Shown in pieces: positions 35,443 to 44,542 of a stretch of DNA of 64,000 nucleotides. The stretch covers positions 28,496 through 92,495 of the forward strand of contig JBFMHE010000015.1 in the NCBI GenBank assembly GCA_040752355.1. Reading direction: 5' to 3'. The translations under genes and the position numbers were made by a program. Every line of letters begins with the position of its first letter. Within the stretch, counting starts at the first letter, position 1. The DNA comes from Nitrospirota bacterium (GTDB lineage: Bacteria; Nitrospirota; Thermodesulfovibrionia; Thermodesulfovibrionales; Dissulfurispiraceae). Below the pieces are notes generated by a model, which saw only the letters and a program-made list of their open reading frames with translations, was not told where the DNA came from and did no database searches.

Positions 35443-35991
35443 CTACTCTCCCTTCAGCGATACATTGATGCTGTTCCTTATTAATTGTAAAACATCGGGC
35501 AGGGTTAAGGGTATACCGTCGAGCAGCGCGGCAAAGGCCCTGCTGTCGAAGGTGAAGGTGCCGGTCTCCCCCGACGTCTCCCTCTGATACGTAAAGACGA
35601 AGTGCAGCTCCGGATGGCTGCCGACGAGCGCCATCATGGTGGCGCCCATATCCCCGAGCGGCTTCCGGTCGATATGGTCGCGCTGGAACGACGCCGTGAT
35701 CACGGTGCCCCGCCCCGGCGCCGAATCTGCCGAGAAGGCGCCGCTGCACTCTTCCGCTGCCTGGGCGAGCAGCGGGATGCCGAGGCCGAACCTCCTGACG
35801 CTCTTTGTGGTGAAGAAGGGGTCCCTGATCTTCATGAGCGTCTCCTCGTCCATACCCCTCCCGTCGTCCCTGATCTCGAGCGTCAGCCTGTTGGCGCTCT
35901 CGCTCTCGATGATGCGTATCTCTATCCTGCCGGCGCCGGCATCGATGGAGTTCTCGCTGATGTCGAGAATGTGCAGTGAGAGGTCTTCCAT
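35443..35991 (-). CDS. Stand-alone HATPase domain protein
   Basis: 182 residues: a GHKL ATPase domain with DISENSIDAGA (N box), DDGRGMD, DPFFTTKSVRRFGLGIPLL and a G2-type GRGT. There is no dimerisation/His domain. The C-terminal 70 residues are unrecognised. Such proteins occur next to DRTGG and PHP genes in hydrogenase regulatory clusters. Its ATG abuts the PHP gene stop. Confidence 0.85.
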   Translation of the reverse strand: MEDLSLHILDISENSIDAGAGRIEIRIIESESANRLTLEIRDDGRGMDEETLMKIRDPFFTTKSVRRFGLGIPLLAQAAEECSGAFSADSAPGRGTVITASFQRDHIDRKPLGDMGATMMALVGSHPELHFVFTYQRETSGETGTFTFDSRAFAALLDGIPLTLPDVLQLIRNSINVSLKGE

Positions 35992-36731
35992 TACTCAGTA
36001 TTCCATTCCAGCTCCCGTTCGCCTTTCAATGCCGATGCCATCTCCTCGAACGAGGCCTCCCTCAGGAGAAAGGAGGTGGTCCTCCTGCCTATTTCATCGA
36101 GGTGATGGGCGTCGGAAGAGGTGATCCAGGGCAGCGACCGATACTCGCCGAAGAGCGAAAGGGCCATCGTCTTCCCGGTGTTGTACGAGATCTCGAGGGC
36201 GTCGAAGCCGAGGTCAGGGGGGATGAACCCGAGCTGTGATATGACGCTGAAGTACTCGCGATCGATATGGCTCGCAACCGCGAGGCCCCCGAGCGAATGG
36301 ACGGTATCGACGAGCGCTTTGAGCGGCAGGTCCGCTGCGGCAAAGAAGAGCCGCTTGTTGAACTCCAGGATCTCGTCCTGCTCGTTCACGACGAGCTGGT
36401 AGCCGAAGGCCCGTTCATCATTGCTCCCCTCCGGCAGCGCCCGGTAGACCACCGCCTGCATGGCCAGGGCCTGTTCGGTCGTGCCGAAGAGCGCGAGCAG
36501 GTGCGCCTCCTCGGAGGAGGTAAGCTCCAGCGCAGGCAGTACGGTTATCCCCCTCTCCCTGCCGAGCGCGACGGCGACAGCGGTGTTCTCCGCCGAGTTG
36601 TGGTCGGCTATGGCGATGATCTCGACCCCTTTTCTCTCCGCCTGCTCGATAATGCGGCGGGGGGTCATGTCGAGCTCGGCGCAGGGCGAGAGGCAGGTAT
36701 GGATATGGAGGTCAGCGAGGAAGCGCTTCAT
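35991..36731 (-). CDS. PHP-domain phosphoesterase
   Basis: 246 residues from the ATG at 36731. Motif I DLHIHTCLSPCAELDMTP, then AIADHNSAENT, LPALELTSSEEAHLLALF, ASHIDRE and the C-terminal ITSSDAHHLDEIG are the metal ligands of the PHP phosphoesterase fold. The frame is open far upstream, but that part overlaps the DRTGG gene and is non-coding. In this cassette the PHP protein is a standard companion of DRTGG proteins; the substrate is unknown. Confidence 0.88.
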   Translation of the reverse strand: MKRFLADLHIHTCLSPCAELDMTPRRIIEQAERKGVEIIAIADHNSAENTAVAVALGRERGITVLPALELTSSEEAHLLALFGTTEQALAMQAVVYRALPEGSNDERAFGYQLVVNEQDEILEFNKRLFFAAADLPLKALVDTVHSLGGLAVASHIDREYFSVISQLGFIPPDLGFDALEISYNTGKTMALSLFGEYRSLPWITSSDAHHLDEIGRRTTSFLLREASFEEMASALKGERELEWNTE

Positions 36732-36778
36732 GAGGGGGTCATCCCCGGCAGGGGCTGTGCCGTTCGCGCATCGGGAGG

Positions 36779-37135
36779 CTACCCCGGGGCGGGATGCTGA
36801 TCGTTCTGGAACAGATTGTAGAGGCGTCCCGCTATCGTAAAGGTCGTATGCGGTGTGGTCACGATCGCTACGTTTTCCGCTGCCGCCTTCCGCATGGTTT
36901 CGGGGTCGGGCCGGCGGCCGTTGGGAATGAGGATCGCGGAAATGCCCTTTATCACGGCGACCGCCACGGTATTGGGGTGGGTCTGGAGCGTGATCCATAT
37001 CTCGCCGTCCCTGCCGTGCGCCATAACATCGGAAAGGAGGTCGCTGATGTAGCACCCGCTCACCGGCCTGTGCTGTGCGCCTTCCACTGCAATGCCGAGT
37101 CCCATCTGATCGGTGATATCCCGTACGGTCAACAT
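36779..37135 (-). CDS. DRTGG domain protein (second copy)
   Basis: 118 residues of the DRTGG fold: VSGCYISDLLSDVMAHGRDGEIWITLQTHPN, then AVIKGISAILIPNGRRPD and the end-region TTPHTTFTIAGRLYNLF. DRTGG domains occur with CBS or phosphotransacetylase proteins and in hydrogenase-linked clusters; ligand unknown. It overlaps the HATPase gene by 7 bases and is paralogous to the gene at 37575. Confidence 0.85.
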   Translation of the reverse strand: MLTVRDITDQMGLGIAVEGAQHRPVSGCYISDLLSDVMAHGRDGEIWITLQTHPNTVAVAVIKGISAILIPNGRRPDPETMRKAAAENVAIVTTPHTTFTIAGRLYNLFQNDQHPAPG

Positions 37136-37572
37136 GGACGATCCTTTATGTGGATGGTTATTTCGAGCGTCGTCCCCTCGCCGACAACGGAGTCGATCGA
37201 GAAGAGGTCCGCATTCTTCTTGATGTTCGGCAGTCCCATGCCCGCTCCCCAGCCCATTTCCCTCACCCAGTCGGGCGCCGTCGAGTACCCTTCCTGCATC
37301 GCCAGCTCGATGTCCTCGATGCCGGGCCCCATATCGGTGACCGTCACCTTCACCGCTTCAGATGTTATGGTGTAGTGCATGGTCCCGGCAACGGCATGGA
37401 TAATGACATTCATCTCCGCCTCGAAGGCGGCTATGGCCACCCGCCGCTCCACCTCCTGCGAGACGCCGCGCTTCGCAAGAATCGCCTTGAGCTCGCTCGA
37501 AGCAGCGCCGGCATTGGTGAAGTCGCCGCCCATCAGCTGAAAGCATCCCTCTATCGGCTCGGCAGCGGACAC
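37129..37572 (-). CDS. Anti-sigma-factor-like HATPase protein
   Basis: 147 residues similar to RsbW/SpoIIAB-type ATPases: AAFEAEMNVIIHA as N box, VTDMGPGIEDIELAMQEGYSTAPDWVREMGWGAGMGLPNIKKNAD, and GTTLEITI. It may be a serine kinase or phosphate-free ATP sensor. It sits between two DRTGG genes, an order repeated in FeFe-hydrogenase clusters of other bacteria. Confidence 0.87.
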   Translation of the reverse strand: MSAAEPIEGCFQLMGGDFTNAGAASSELKAILAKRGVSQEVERRVAIAAFEAEMNVIIHAVAGTMHYTITSEAVKVTVTDMGPGIEDIELAMQEGYSTAPDWVREMGWGAGMGLPNIKKNADLFSIDSVVGEGTTLEITIHIKDRPC

Positions 37573-37574
37573 GC

Positions 37575-37931
37575 CTACTCCCTGGAGCTCCTCAACCCCT
37601 GCTCATACAGTATCCCGCAGACCGTGAACATCGGCAGGCGGGTCGAGATGATGGTAATGTCCTTCGCCCTCGCCAGTTCGGCCATCTCCCTGTCGATCCT
37701 CTTGTCCTGGGTGACCAGGACCGCGGGGATGTCGGCGATCTCGGCGCTCCTGATCACCTGCGACTGGTTCAGCCCGGTGATGAGCAGCGACCCTCGTATC
37801 GCGTAATGCAGCACGTCGCTCATGAGATCGGTGCTGTAGACAGAGGTGACCGAGACCCCCGAGCCCGGGCTGCTCCTGCCGCTGACCACGATCTTCCCCT
37901 CGACCAGCTCGACGATTCGTTGCAATTCCAT
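37575..37931 (-). CDS. DRTGG domain protein (first copy)
   Basis: 118 residues: IVELVEGKIVVSG, STDLMSDVLHYAIRGSLLITGLNQSQVIRSAEIADIPAVLVTQDKRID, and the end-region STRLPMFTVCGILYEQGL. The same fold as 36779 with moderate similarity, so an old duplication. It is preceded by a histidine kinase gene 8 bp away and followed by the HATPase gene 2 bp away, so all are one transcript. Confidence 0.85.
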   Translation of the reverse strand: MELQRIVELVEGKIVVSGRSSPGSGVSVTSVYSTDLMSDVLHYAIRGSLLITGLNQSQVIRSAEIADIPAVLVTQDKRIDREMAELARAKDITIISTRLPMFTVCGILYEQGLRSSRE

Positions 37932-37939
37932 GCGGTGCT

Positions 37940-39094
37940 CTACGCCTCGGGCTCCGCAGCGACCGGTTCCGCCACGGGGAAGCGGATAAAGAAGCTCGAG
38001 CCCTGCCCCGGCGTGCTCCTTACCAAGATATTGCCGCCGTGCTTCTTGATAATGCCGTAGCTCACCGCAAGGCCGAGCCCGGTGCCCTTGCCCGTAGGTT
38101 TGGTGGTGAAGAACGGCTCGAAAATCCTGCCCTGTATCTCTTCGGGAATCCCGTGCCCCGAATCGGTGAACTCCATTTCTATAAACCTGGTCCCTTCGTG
38201 CTCGACCAGCCGCGTCCCTATGGTGATCCTCCCCCTTTTGTCCATGGCGTCGGCGGCATTGATGAGGAGGTTCAGGAAGACCTGCTGGATCTGGTTCGGG
38301 TCGACCGTGATCTCCGGGATCTCCTGCGCAAACCGTATGTCGAACTCGATGTTGTAGAATTTCGCCTGGTTCCGCACCATCGCGAGCGTATTCTCGACGA
38401 GGGTGTTCAGGTTGACCGGCGCCTTTTCAGAGGCGGTCTTGCGGGAGAAGCCGAGGAGGCCCTTGATGATCTTCGAACAGCGCTCGGCCTGGTCGATGAT
38501 GATATTCAGGTCCTCGATGTCCTGCTGCTTCTCGGGCGGGGTGCGCTTGAGCATCAGGTGGGAAAAGGTGACGATGCCGGTGAGCGGACTGTTGATCTCG
38601 TGCGCCACGCCGGCAGCCATGCGGCCCAGGGAGGCGAGCTTCTCCGCATTGATGAGCTGCTCCTGCGCCTTGTAGATCTCCTCCGTCTTCTTCTGGACCT
38701 CTTCCTCGAGCCGCTTGGTCCAGTCTTCCATCTTGCTCCGGTATTCCTTCAGCTCCTCGGCCATGGAATCGAAGGAGCGGGCCAGCATCCCTATTTCGTC
38801 CTTGGTGGTAAGATTGATCCGGAAGTCCATGTCGCCCTTCCCGAGCCGGTCCATACCGTCCACGAGATAGGAGATGGGCTTGGTGACGAAGTTGTAGAGG
38901 ATAAGACAGAGGACGAAGGAGACGATGATGACAAAGGGGCCGCCGTAAAGGAGGACCTCGAAGAGGCTGACACCCGGATACTGCCGGTTGAACGTATAAG
39001 CGAAGAGCAGGCCCATGATGACCATCAGGCTGCCTATGGAGAAGATGAGCTTCCCGGCGAGGGACTCCAATGACCGCTTATGATTAAACATCAT
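37940..39094 (-). CDS. Sensor histidine kinase, short HAMP type
   Basis: 384 residues: two close membrane helices (about 15-35 and 48-70) with almost no periplasmic part, HAMP, a coiled coil, HisKA ([20 protein letters not shown]), and HATPase_c ([31 protein letters not shown]). With so little outside the membrane it probably senses within the membrane or through partners. It heads the operon running to the small cysteine protein at 33457. Its kinase core is closely similar to that of the divergent kinase at 39344. Confidence 0.93.
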   Translation of the reverse strand: MMFNHKRSLESLAGKLIFSIGSLMVIMGLLFAYTFNRQYPGVSLFEVLLYGGPFVIIVSFVLCLILYNFVTKPISYLVDGMDRLGKGDMDFRINLTTKDEIGMLARSFDSMAEELKEYRSKMEDWTKRLEEEVQKKTEEIYKAQEQLINAEKLASLGRMAAGVAHEINSPLTGIVTFSHLMLKRTPPEKQQDIEDLNIIIDQAERCSKIIKGLLGFSRKTASEKAPVNLNTLVENTLAMVRNQAKFYNIEFDIRFAQEIPEITVDPNQIQQVFLNLLINAADAMDKRGRITIGTRLVEHEGTRFIEMEFTDSGHGIPEEIQGRIFEPFFTTKPTGKGTGLGLAVSYGIIKKHGGNILVRSTPGQGSSFFIRFPVAEPVAAEPEA

Positions 39095-39343
39095 TTAATA
39101 ATACCTCACGGTCTGTTCGGCTGTCCATAGAGGAGCAGGCGCCACGGCGTGCTTTGAAAAACAAGGGAATCCGCGCTGTTCCCGGGCCTTGGCCCCGCCT
39201 TCCAGCACGAGGAAGGCTTGACGGGAGCTCCTGAGAGCTCTTAAGCTAAATACACCGTACCGCAGTACCGCGCTCTGCCTGCGCCCCGTCTCGTGCAGCG
39301 TGGCGCACCAGCGGAATGGCGGAATGACGGCACGGGGTGCTAT

Positions 39344-40930
39344 ATGAGAAAAGACGAGCCCTTCAGCTCACTGACCGGCAAGCTCCTCATCGCCATCGGG
39401 ACTCTCGTCCTCGTGGTGAGCAGCGTCTTCTGGTTTTTCCTGATCAAGTACCAGGAGAAAGAGCTGCTGAAGAGCTTTGTACGGTACGGCACGTCCTTTA
39501 CGGATAACGTGAAGAAGAGCACCCGCTACGGGATGCTCACCTCCGAGAGCCTTATCATCCAGCAGACCATCGAGGCGGTCGCGTCCACCGAGGGAGTGAT
39601 GAGGGTGCGGATCTACAACTGCACCGGCCGCATTGCGCACTCCTCTCTCAAGGAAGAGAGGGGGGCGACGCTCCCCCTTACCGCGCCGGCCTGCGCCGCC
39701 TGCCATGCCGGGCAGAGGCCTGCCGCGGCCCAGAAGTGGTTCATCAGCAAGGGTGACGGGGGATTCAGGGTGCTCAACGTGGTGCAGCCCGTCTATAACG
39801 AGCCTGCCTGCTACGTCTCTTCCTGCCATGTGCATCCCCGGAACAAGAGGGTTCTCGGCTTCGTCGAGGCCAATTTTTCGCTCGAGCTCATGGATATGGC
39901 GATCGAACAGCAGAGCTTCGCTATTTCGGCGTACGTCCTGGTCTTTCTCGGGGTGCTCTCGGTGGTGCTCTGCACGATCCTCTGGAAGCTCGTCTCGACG
40001 CCCGTGCATATGCTCGCCGAGGGCATGAGAAAGGTTGCGGCCGGCGACCTCGACCACAAGGTCATAATCAATACGAAAGACGAGATGGGGGAGCTCGCGC
40101 AATCGTTCAATGCCATGACCGAGGACCTCTCCCGTGCCAAGGGGGAGCTTCTCGATTGGGGCCGCATGCTCGAAAGGAGGGTGGCGGAGAAGACGGATAT
40201 GATCAAGCGGACGCAGGCCCATTTGATCCAATCCGAAAAGCTCGCCTCCCTCGGCAGGCTCGCTGCCGGGGTAGCGCATGAGATCAACAACCCGCTCACC
40301 GGCATCGTCACCTTCGGCCATCTGCTCTACCGGAAATTCCCGGAGGGGAGCGAAGAGAAAGAGGATGTGAAGCTCATCATCGAGCAGGCGGAGCGCTGCT
40401 CCAATATCATCAAGGGCCTCCTCGGCTTTGCGCGCGGCGCTTCCCCTGAAAAGACCGATGCGGATATCAATGTCCTGCTCAAGGGCTCGCTCGACATCAT
40501 CGGCCACAAGGCCGATTTCTTCAATATAAAAATAGTGGTAGACCTCGCCGATAAGCTCCCGCCGGTCAAGGCAGGCGGCGCGCAGCTGCAGCAGGTCTTC
40601 CTGAACATGGTCCTGAATGCCGCCGATGCCATGGCAGGAGAGGGGACGCTCCGGATCGCGACGCGGAGGACAGCTGAGGGAGACCAGGAGTGGGTCGAGA
40701 TCGATTTTGCCGATTCAGGGCACGGCATCTCCGAAGAGGACCTCCCGAAGATATTCGAGCCCTTCTTCACCACCAAGCCGGTCGGCAAGGGCACCGGTCT
40801 CGGTCTCGCAATCAGCTATGGCATAATAGAGGACCACGGTGGTAATATTAAAGTAAAAAGCGAGGTGGGGAAGGGAACGACGTTCACCATACGGCTCCCG
40901 ATCAGCCCTGAACATGATGCCCAAAGGTAA
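39344..40930 (+). CDS. Sensor histidine kinase with periplasmic cytochrome-type motifs
   Basis: 528 residues from ATG 39344; a 17-residue extension is possible. Two membrane helices (about 15-35 and 205-225) flank a periplasmic domain with CAACH and CYVSSCH, a CxxCH and a CxxxxCH heme-binding site. HAMP, HisKA ([20 protein letters not shown]) and HATPase_c follow. It therefore probably senses redox state through heme. The downstream receiver overlaps by 17 bases. Confidence 0.92.
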   Translation: MRKDEPFSSLTGKLLIAIGTLVLVVSSVFWFFLIKYQEKELLKSFVRYGTSFTDNVKKSTRYGMLTSESLIIQQTIEAVASTEGVMRVRIYNCTGRIAHSSLKEERGATLPLTAPACAACHAGQRPAAAQKWFISKGDGGFRVLNVVQPVYNEPACYVSSCHVHPRNKRVLGFVEANFSLELMDMAIEQQSFAISAYVLVFLGVLSVVLCTILWKLVSTPVHMLAEGMRKVAAGDLDHKVIINTKDEMGELAQSFNAMTEDLSRAKGELLDWGRMLERRVAEKTDMIKRTQAHLIQSEKLASLGRLAAGVAHEINNPLTGIVTFGHLLYRKFPEGSEEKEDVKLIIEQAERCSNIIKGLLGFARGASPEKTDADINVLLKGSLDIIGHKADFFNIKIVVDLADKLPPVKAGGAQLQQVFLNMVLNAADAMAGEGTLRIATRRTAEGDQEWVEIDFADSGHGISEEDLPKIFEPFFTTKPVGKGTGLGLAISYGIIEDHGGNIKVKSEVGKGTTFTIRLPISPEHDAQR

Positions 40931-41306
40931 AATTCTTGTCGTCGATGATGAAGAAATAGTCCGTATAAGCTGCAACCGTCTCCTTACGCCGGAAGGCTAT
41001 GACGTCAAGACCGTAAAGAGCGCTACCGATGCATTTGCGCTGCTCAAAGCGGAGCCCTTCGACCTCGTCCTTACCGACCTGAAGATGCCCGATATCGACG
41101 GCATCGAAGTGCTCAGGAGGGTCAAGGAAGAGTGGCCGCATATCGAGGTGGTCATGATTACCGGATACCAGACGATCACCTCTGCCGTGCAGGCGATCAA
41201 GCTCGGCGCCTTCGATTACCTCGAGAAGCCGTTCACCCCCGACAGCATACTGGCGACGGTAGAGAACGCCCTTAAACAGAAGCGGGAGGACGGGCCTCCT
41301 CTCTAG
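40914..41306 (+). CDS. Single-domain response regulator
   Basis: 130 residues, a receiver domain alone (D55 in LVLTDLKMPD, MITGYQT, LEKPFTPD). It overlaps the end of the kinase gene, so it is the cognate partner. It closely resembles the receivers at 35073 and 33685, suggesting duplication and possible cross-talk. A bidirectional terminator follows. Confidence 0.92.
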   Translation: MMPKGKILVVDDEEIVRISCNRLLTPEGYDVKTVKSATDAFALLKAEPFDLVLTDLKMPDIDGIEVLRRVKEEWPHIEVVMITGYQTITSAVQAIKLGAFDYLEKPFTPDSILATVENALKQKREDGPPL

Positions 41307-41330
41307 GCGCTGCCCTGCTCCCGGCCGCTC

Positions 41331-41366
41331 AAAAAAAGGGCCGCCTTTCTATGAAGGCGGCCCTTT
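41331..41366. terminator. Bidirectional terminator
   Basis: A 10-bp stem GGGCCGCCTT/AAGGCGGCCC (41338-41347 with 41354-41363) has a run of seven A on the left and TTT on the right. It is a strong terminator for the minus-strand genes and adequate for the plus-strand receiver. Confidence 0.9.
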
Positions 41367-41389
41367 GCTGCTTTATAGATGCCCTCGTA

Positions 41390-41749
41390 TTACGAGGATG
41401 CCGTCTTGCTCAGGAGCTGCTTTATGGTAGCTTTCAGCTGGGTGAGGTCCGACGACTTCACGACATAGGCGTCCGAAACCCATACCGAAAAGTCGTCGCG
41501 GTAATCGTACGCCGTAAGCATGATGATCGGCACGGTGGAGCGCCGTTCCTTCATCTGCCGCAGCACCTGGATGCCGTCCATGTCGGGCATGAGGATGTCG
41601 AGGGTAACGATGTCCGGGTTCTCCCGCTCGAAGACCTCCAGCGCCTCTCTCCCCGAATTGGCGGTGACGACGTCGTACCCCTCGTCTTCGAGCTCCGCCT
41701 GGTAGAGCTTCAATATATTCTTCTCATCATCGACAACGAGTATCTTCAT
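41390..41749 (-). CDS. Single-domain response regulator
   Basis: 119 residues from the ATG at 41749, which follows GGAGGCGTGAT. The receiver has DDEKN, D51 in VTLDILMPDMDG, and a C-terminal DAYVVKSSDLTQLK. The start lies 1 bp after the large kinase gene, so they are partners. The longer upstream frame overlaps that kinase and is rejected. Confidence 0.92.
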   Translation of the reverse strand: MKILVVDDEKNILKLYQAELEDEGYDVVTANSGREALEVFERENPDIVTLDILMPDMDGIQVLRQMKERRSTVPIIMLTAYDYRDDFSVWVSDAYVVKSSDLTQLKATIKQLLSKTASS

Positions 41750-41750
41750 A

Positions 41751-44513
41751 TCACGCCTCCTCTGAAGGTATGTAAATTTTGAATTTCGTGCCGCCGCCCC
41801 AGGTGCTCGCAACCTCAATTCTCCCGCCGTGCTCCTCGACAATTCTCTTGGTGATCGAGAGCCCGAGGCCGGTGCCGGTGGGCCGGGTGGTGAAGAAGGG
41901 ATCGAAAATGCGCCCTACGTCTTCCTCCCGGATGCCGCACCCGTTGTCCGCGATCTCGATAACCACCTCGCTCCTTTCGGTCGAATGCCCCGGCAGGTCG
42001 GGTGGCACCGGCAGTGCTGCGGTATAGGCGCGCACCGTGATCATGCCGGTATCGGTCGCCTGGTTCGCATTGGTGACGAGATTGAGGAGCACCTCTTTCA
42101 GACGGTCATAATCGGCATTGACAGGGACGGCGGCGGGCATATTTTTTATCAGGGTGTTGCCCCGTTCGTGCGCTGCGGGTTCGAGCAGGTTCAGAATGCC
42201 GTCGATCAGCTCGCCCAAGTCAAAGGCGCCCTTCTTTATCTTCGAGCTTTTGACAAAGCTGAGCGTATCGTTCAGGATTCCCTCGAGGCGGCTCACTTCA
42301 TCAACGATGATCCTGGCGTACTCTTTGAGGTCGGTGTCGAGGCGTTTTTCGAGCCGTCGCGCGAACCCGCCGATCGAGAGCAGCGGGTTGCGGATCTCGT
42401 GCGCCACCTTGGCCGCCATCTCGCCGAGTGCGGCCATGCGGTCCGCGATCGCGACCTTCTCGCGCAGCTTCTTGATCTCGGTGACATCCCTGGCGATATG
42501 CACGGTGCCGAGGAGCTCCCCGGCCTTGTCGAAGATGGGAGAGCTCGAGACGAGAAAGGTCCCGCCGAGCACCGGGTCCTCGATCTCCTCGACAGAGGGC
42601 TGCTTGGTCGTGATCGTCTTGTGGTGGGGGCACTTCTTCCAGGGTCCCGGTGTACCATGAAAGAGCTCATAGCACTTCTTTCCGACGATCGTGTCCGCGG
42701 GCTTGCCGAGCTTCGCCACCACCGCCTTGTTCACTTTCTTGATCGTATAATCGCTGCTGTTGAAGTAGAGGAGGTCCGAAATGGATTCGAAGATATTCTC
42801 GAGCTCCTGCTCCGCCTGGGCCACGTGCTCGAAGAGACGGGCGTTCTCGATGGCGGAGGCCATCTGGTCGGTAAATCCCCGCAGGAACTCCATATCGTGT
42901 TCGGTAATAGGCCGTCCGGTATAGATGTTATCGACCCAGAGCACGCCGATGACCCGGTCCCTCGATATCAGCGGGAGCACCGCGTACGCAATCGTGCCGA
43001 GCTGTTGAATGAGCACGGGATCGGAGAGCGGCTCGGCATGGACATCGGTGACGTTGAAGGCCCGCTTCTCCTTCACCGCCTTGGTAAGGATCGTAGCGGA
43101 GTCGAGGGAGACGGCCACCCCGCAGCAGAGCCGGTCCATGAAGGAGTCCTTTCTCAGGGGGCCCATCTCGATCTCCTCCATGATCGAGTGGAGGCTCTTC
43201 TGCTCCATGGTCAGGCGCGACCATATCTCCCACGCCTCTTCGTGGCTCGCCGGGCCCACGCCCATGGCGCCCTTCAGGATATTCCCTTCATCGTTCACGA
43301 GAAAGAGCATGGCGCGGTTGAACCCCAGCCCGTCTCCCATGGTGACGGCGGTGAGCACCATCCTGAGCAGCTTGTCGAGCTCCAGGGTGCCGCGCATGGC
43401 CGAGCTTATGAGGAAGAGCTTGGAGAGCACCGCGTTCTTGTTCAGCAGGTCTTTCTCTATCCGCTTCCGCTCCGTGATATCCCGGGCGATGCCGCTGATG
43501 CCGATGATGGTGCCCGAAGCGTCCTTGATCTGCGAGAGGGTGAGGTTGACATCGATCAGGCGGCCGTCCTTTGTCTTCCGCACGGTCTCGATATCTTTTA
43601 TCGTTTCGCCCCGCTTAACGCGTTCATTGTAGCTCTTTTCGACCTCCACGAGGAAATCGGGCACAAAGGGGAGGAACTTCCCGAGCGCCTCCTGCCGGGT
43701 GAACCCGTAGATCCTCTCGGCGCCGAGGTTCCAGGAGGTGATGACGCCGTCGAGCGTGGTCGTCACGATCGCATCGGCGGTATTGTCGATGAATCCCTGG
43801 AGGTAGTCGCGCAGCTCCTCGCCCCGCTTCTTCGCCTCGATCGCCTCCCGCTCCTGCCGCACCGCCTTCTCGTAGAGGATCGATTTATCGATGACGATCG
43901 CCGCTATCGAAGCGAACCCTTCGAGGGTGATCATGTCTTCTTCGGTAAACGGGACGATCAGCTCGCTGCCGTCGCCCGAGGCCGCCTTCTTGTCATACAG
44001 ACCGAAGGTGCCGATGATCTGCTCCCCGATCTTCAGGGGGGTGCAGAGGGCCGATTTTATCTGCATATGCTGCGACAGGGCGCCGAAATCCGCCGAGGCG
44101 TCGGCGAGGAGCGTCTTCCCCTCGGCCGCGACCTTTCCGGCGAGACCTTCGCCCATGCCGAGGGTTATGGAGTTCATGATCTCCTCGGGAAAGCCGTAGT
44201 ATGCCTTGACCCTGAGCATGCCCTCCTCGATGAGGCGGATGATACAGCCCTGCGCATTGAAGAGATGCGTCGTCTCCACCGTGATCCTCTTCAGCAATTC
44301 GTCGAAGTCGCGGATCGAGAGGATCGCCTTCGTCAGCTCATAGATGACGGTGATGCGGCTGAGCTGCTCGCGCGTGGTTTTATACAGATCGACATTTCTT
44401 TCGAGCGCGGTCTCGAGCTGGTGCAGCATATCGCTGTTGCTCTCGCCGAGGGCTGCGAGCTGTTCGTCCTGTCTTCTCATGTTCTCCATAGCACCTGCCG
44501 GGTAAGACTGCAA
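41751..44513 (-). CDS. Large soluble sensor kinase, GAF-PAS-GAF-PAS-HisKA-HATPase
   Basis: 920 residues with no membrane segment. In order: an N-terminal coiled coil, a GAF domain (about 65-210), a PAS domain (about 235-355, DNTADAIVTTTLDG), a second GAF (about 365-570), a PAS/PAC (about 580-705) with KCPHHKT cysteines, HisKA (AAKVAHEIRNPLLSIGG), and HATPase_c (NLVTNANQATD, DNGCGIR, GTGLGLS). It should integrate several cytoplasmic small-molecule signals. The start could also be MENMRRQDEQ at 44489. glgA lies 29 bp upstream on the same strand. Confidence 0.92.
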   Translation of the reverse strand: MQSYPAGAMENMRRQDEQLAALGESNSDMLHQLETALERNVDLYKTTREQLSRITVIYELTKAILSIRDFDELLKRITVETTHLFNAQGCIIRLIEEGMLRVKAYYGFPEEIMNSITLGMGEGLAGKVAAEGKTLLADASADFGALSQHMQIKSALCTPLKIGEQIIGTFGLYDKKAASGDGSELIVPFTEEDMITLEGFASIAAIVIDKSILYEKAVRQEREAIEAKKRGEELRDYLQGFIDNTADAIVTTTLDGVITSWNLGAERIYGFTRQEALGKFLPFVPDFLVEVEKSYNERVKRGETIKDIETVRKTKDGRLIDVNLTLSQIKDASGTIIGISGIARDITERKRIEKDLLNKNAVLSKLFLISSAMRGTLELDKLLRMVLTAVTMGDGLGFNRAMLFLVNDEGNILKGAMGVGPASHEEAWEIWSRLTMEQKSLHSIMEEIEMGPLRKDSFMDRLCCGVAVSLDSATILTKAVKEKRAFNVTDVHAEPLSDPVLIQQLGTIAYAVLPLISRDRVIGVLWVDNIYTGRPITEHDMEFLRGFTDQMASAIENARLFEHVAQAEQELENIFESISDLLYFNSSDYTIKKVNKAVVAKLGKPADTIVGKKCYELFHGTPGPWKKCPHHKTITTKQPSVEEIEDPVLGGTFLVSSSPIFDKAGELLGTVHIARDVTEIKKLREKVAIADRMAALGEMAAKVAHEIRNPLLSIGGFARRLEKRLDTDLKEYARIIVDEVSRLEGILNDTLSFVKSSKIKKGAFDLGELIDGILNLLEPAAHERGNTLIKNMPAAVPVNADYDRLKEVLLNLVTNANQATDTGMITVRAYTAALPVPPDLPGHSTERSEVVIEIADNGCGIREEDVGRIFDPFFTTRPTGTGLGLSITKRIVEEHGGRIEVASTWGGGTKFKIYIPSEEA

Positions 44514-44542
44514 CGGTTTATCTGCACGTGGTTACGACACGG

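Noticed and set aside
36732..37055. N-terminal extension of the PHP protein at 35991
   Set aside because: It overlaps the DRTGG gene in another frame and has non-coding composition; the PHP motif starts right after the ATG at 36731.
39095..39343. Sigma-54 promoter in the gap between the divergent kinases
   Set aside because: No TGGCAC-N5-TTGC match was found here on either strand.
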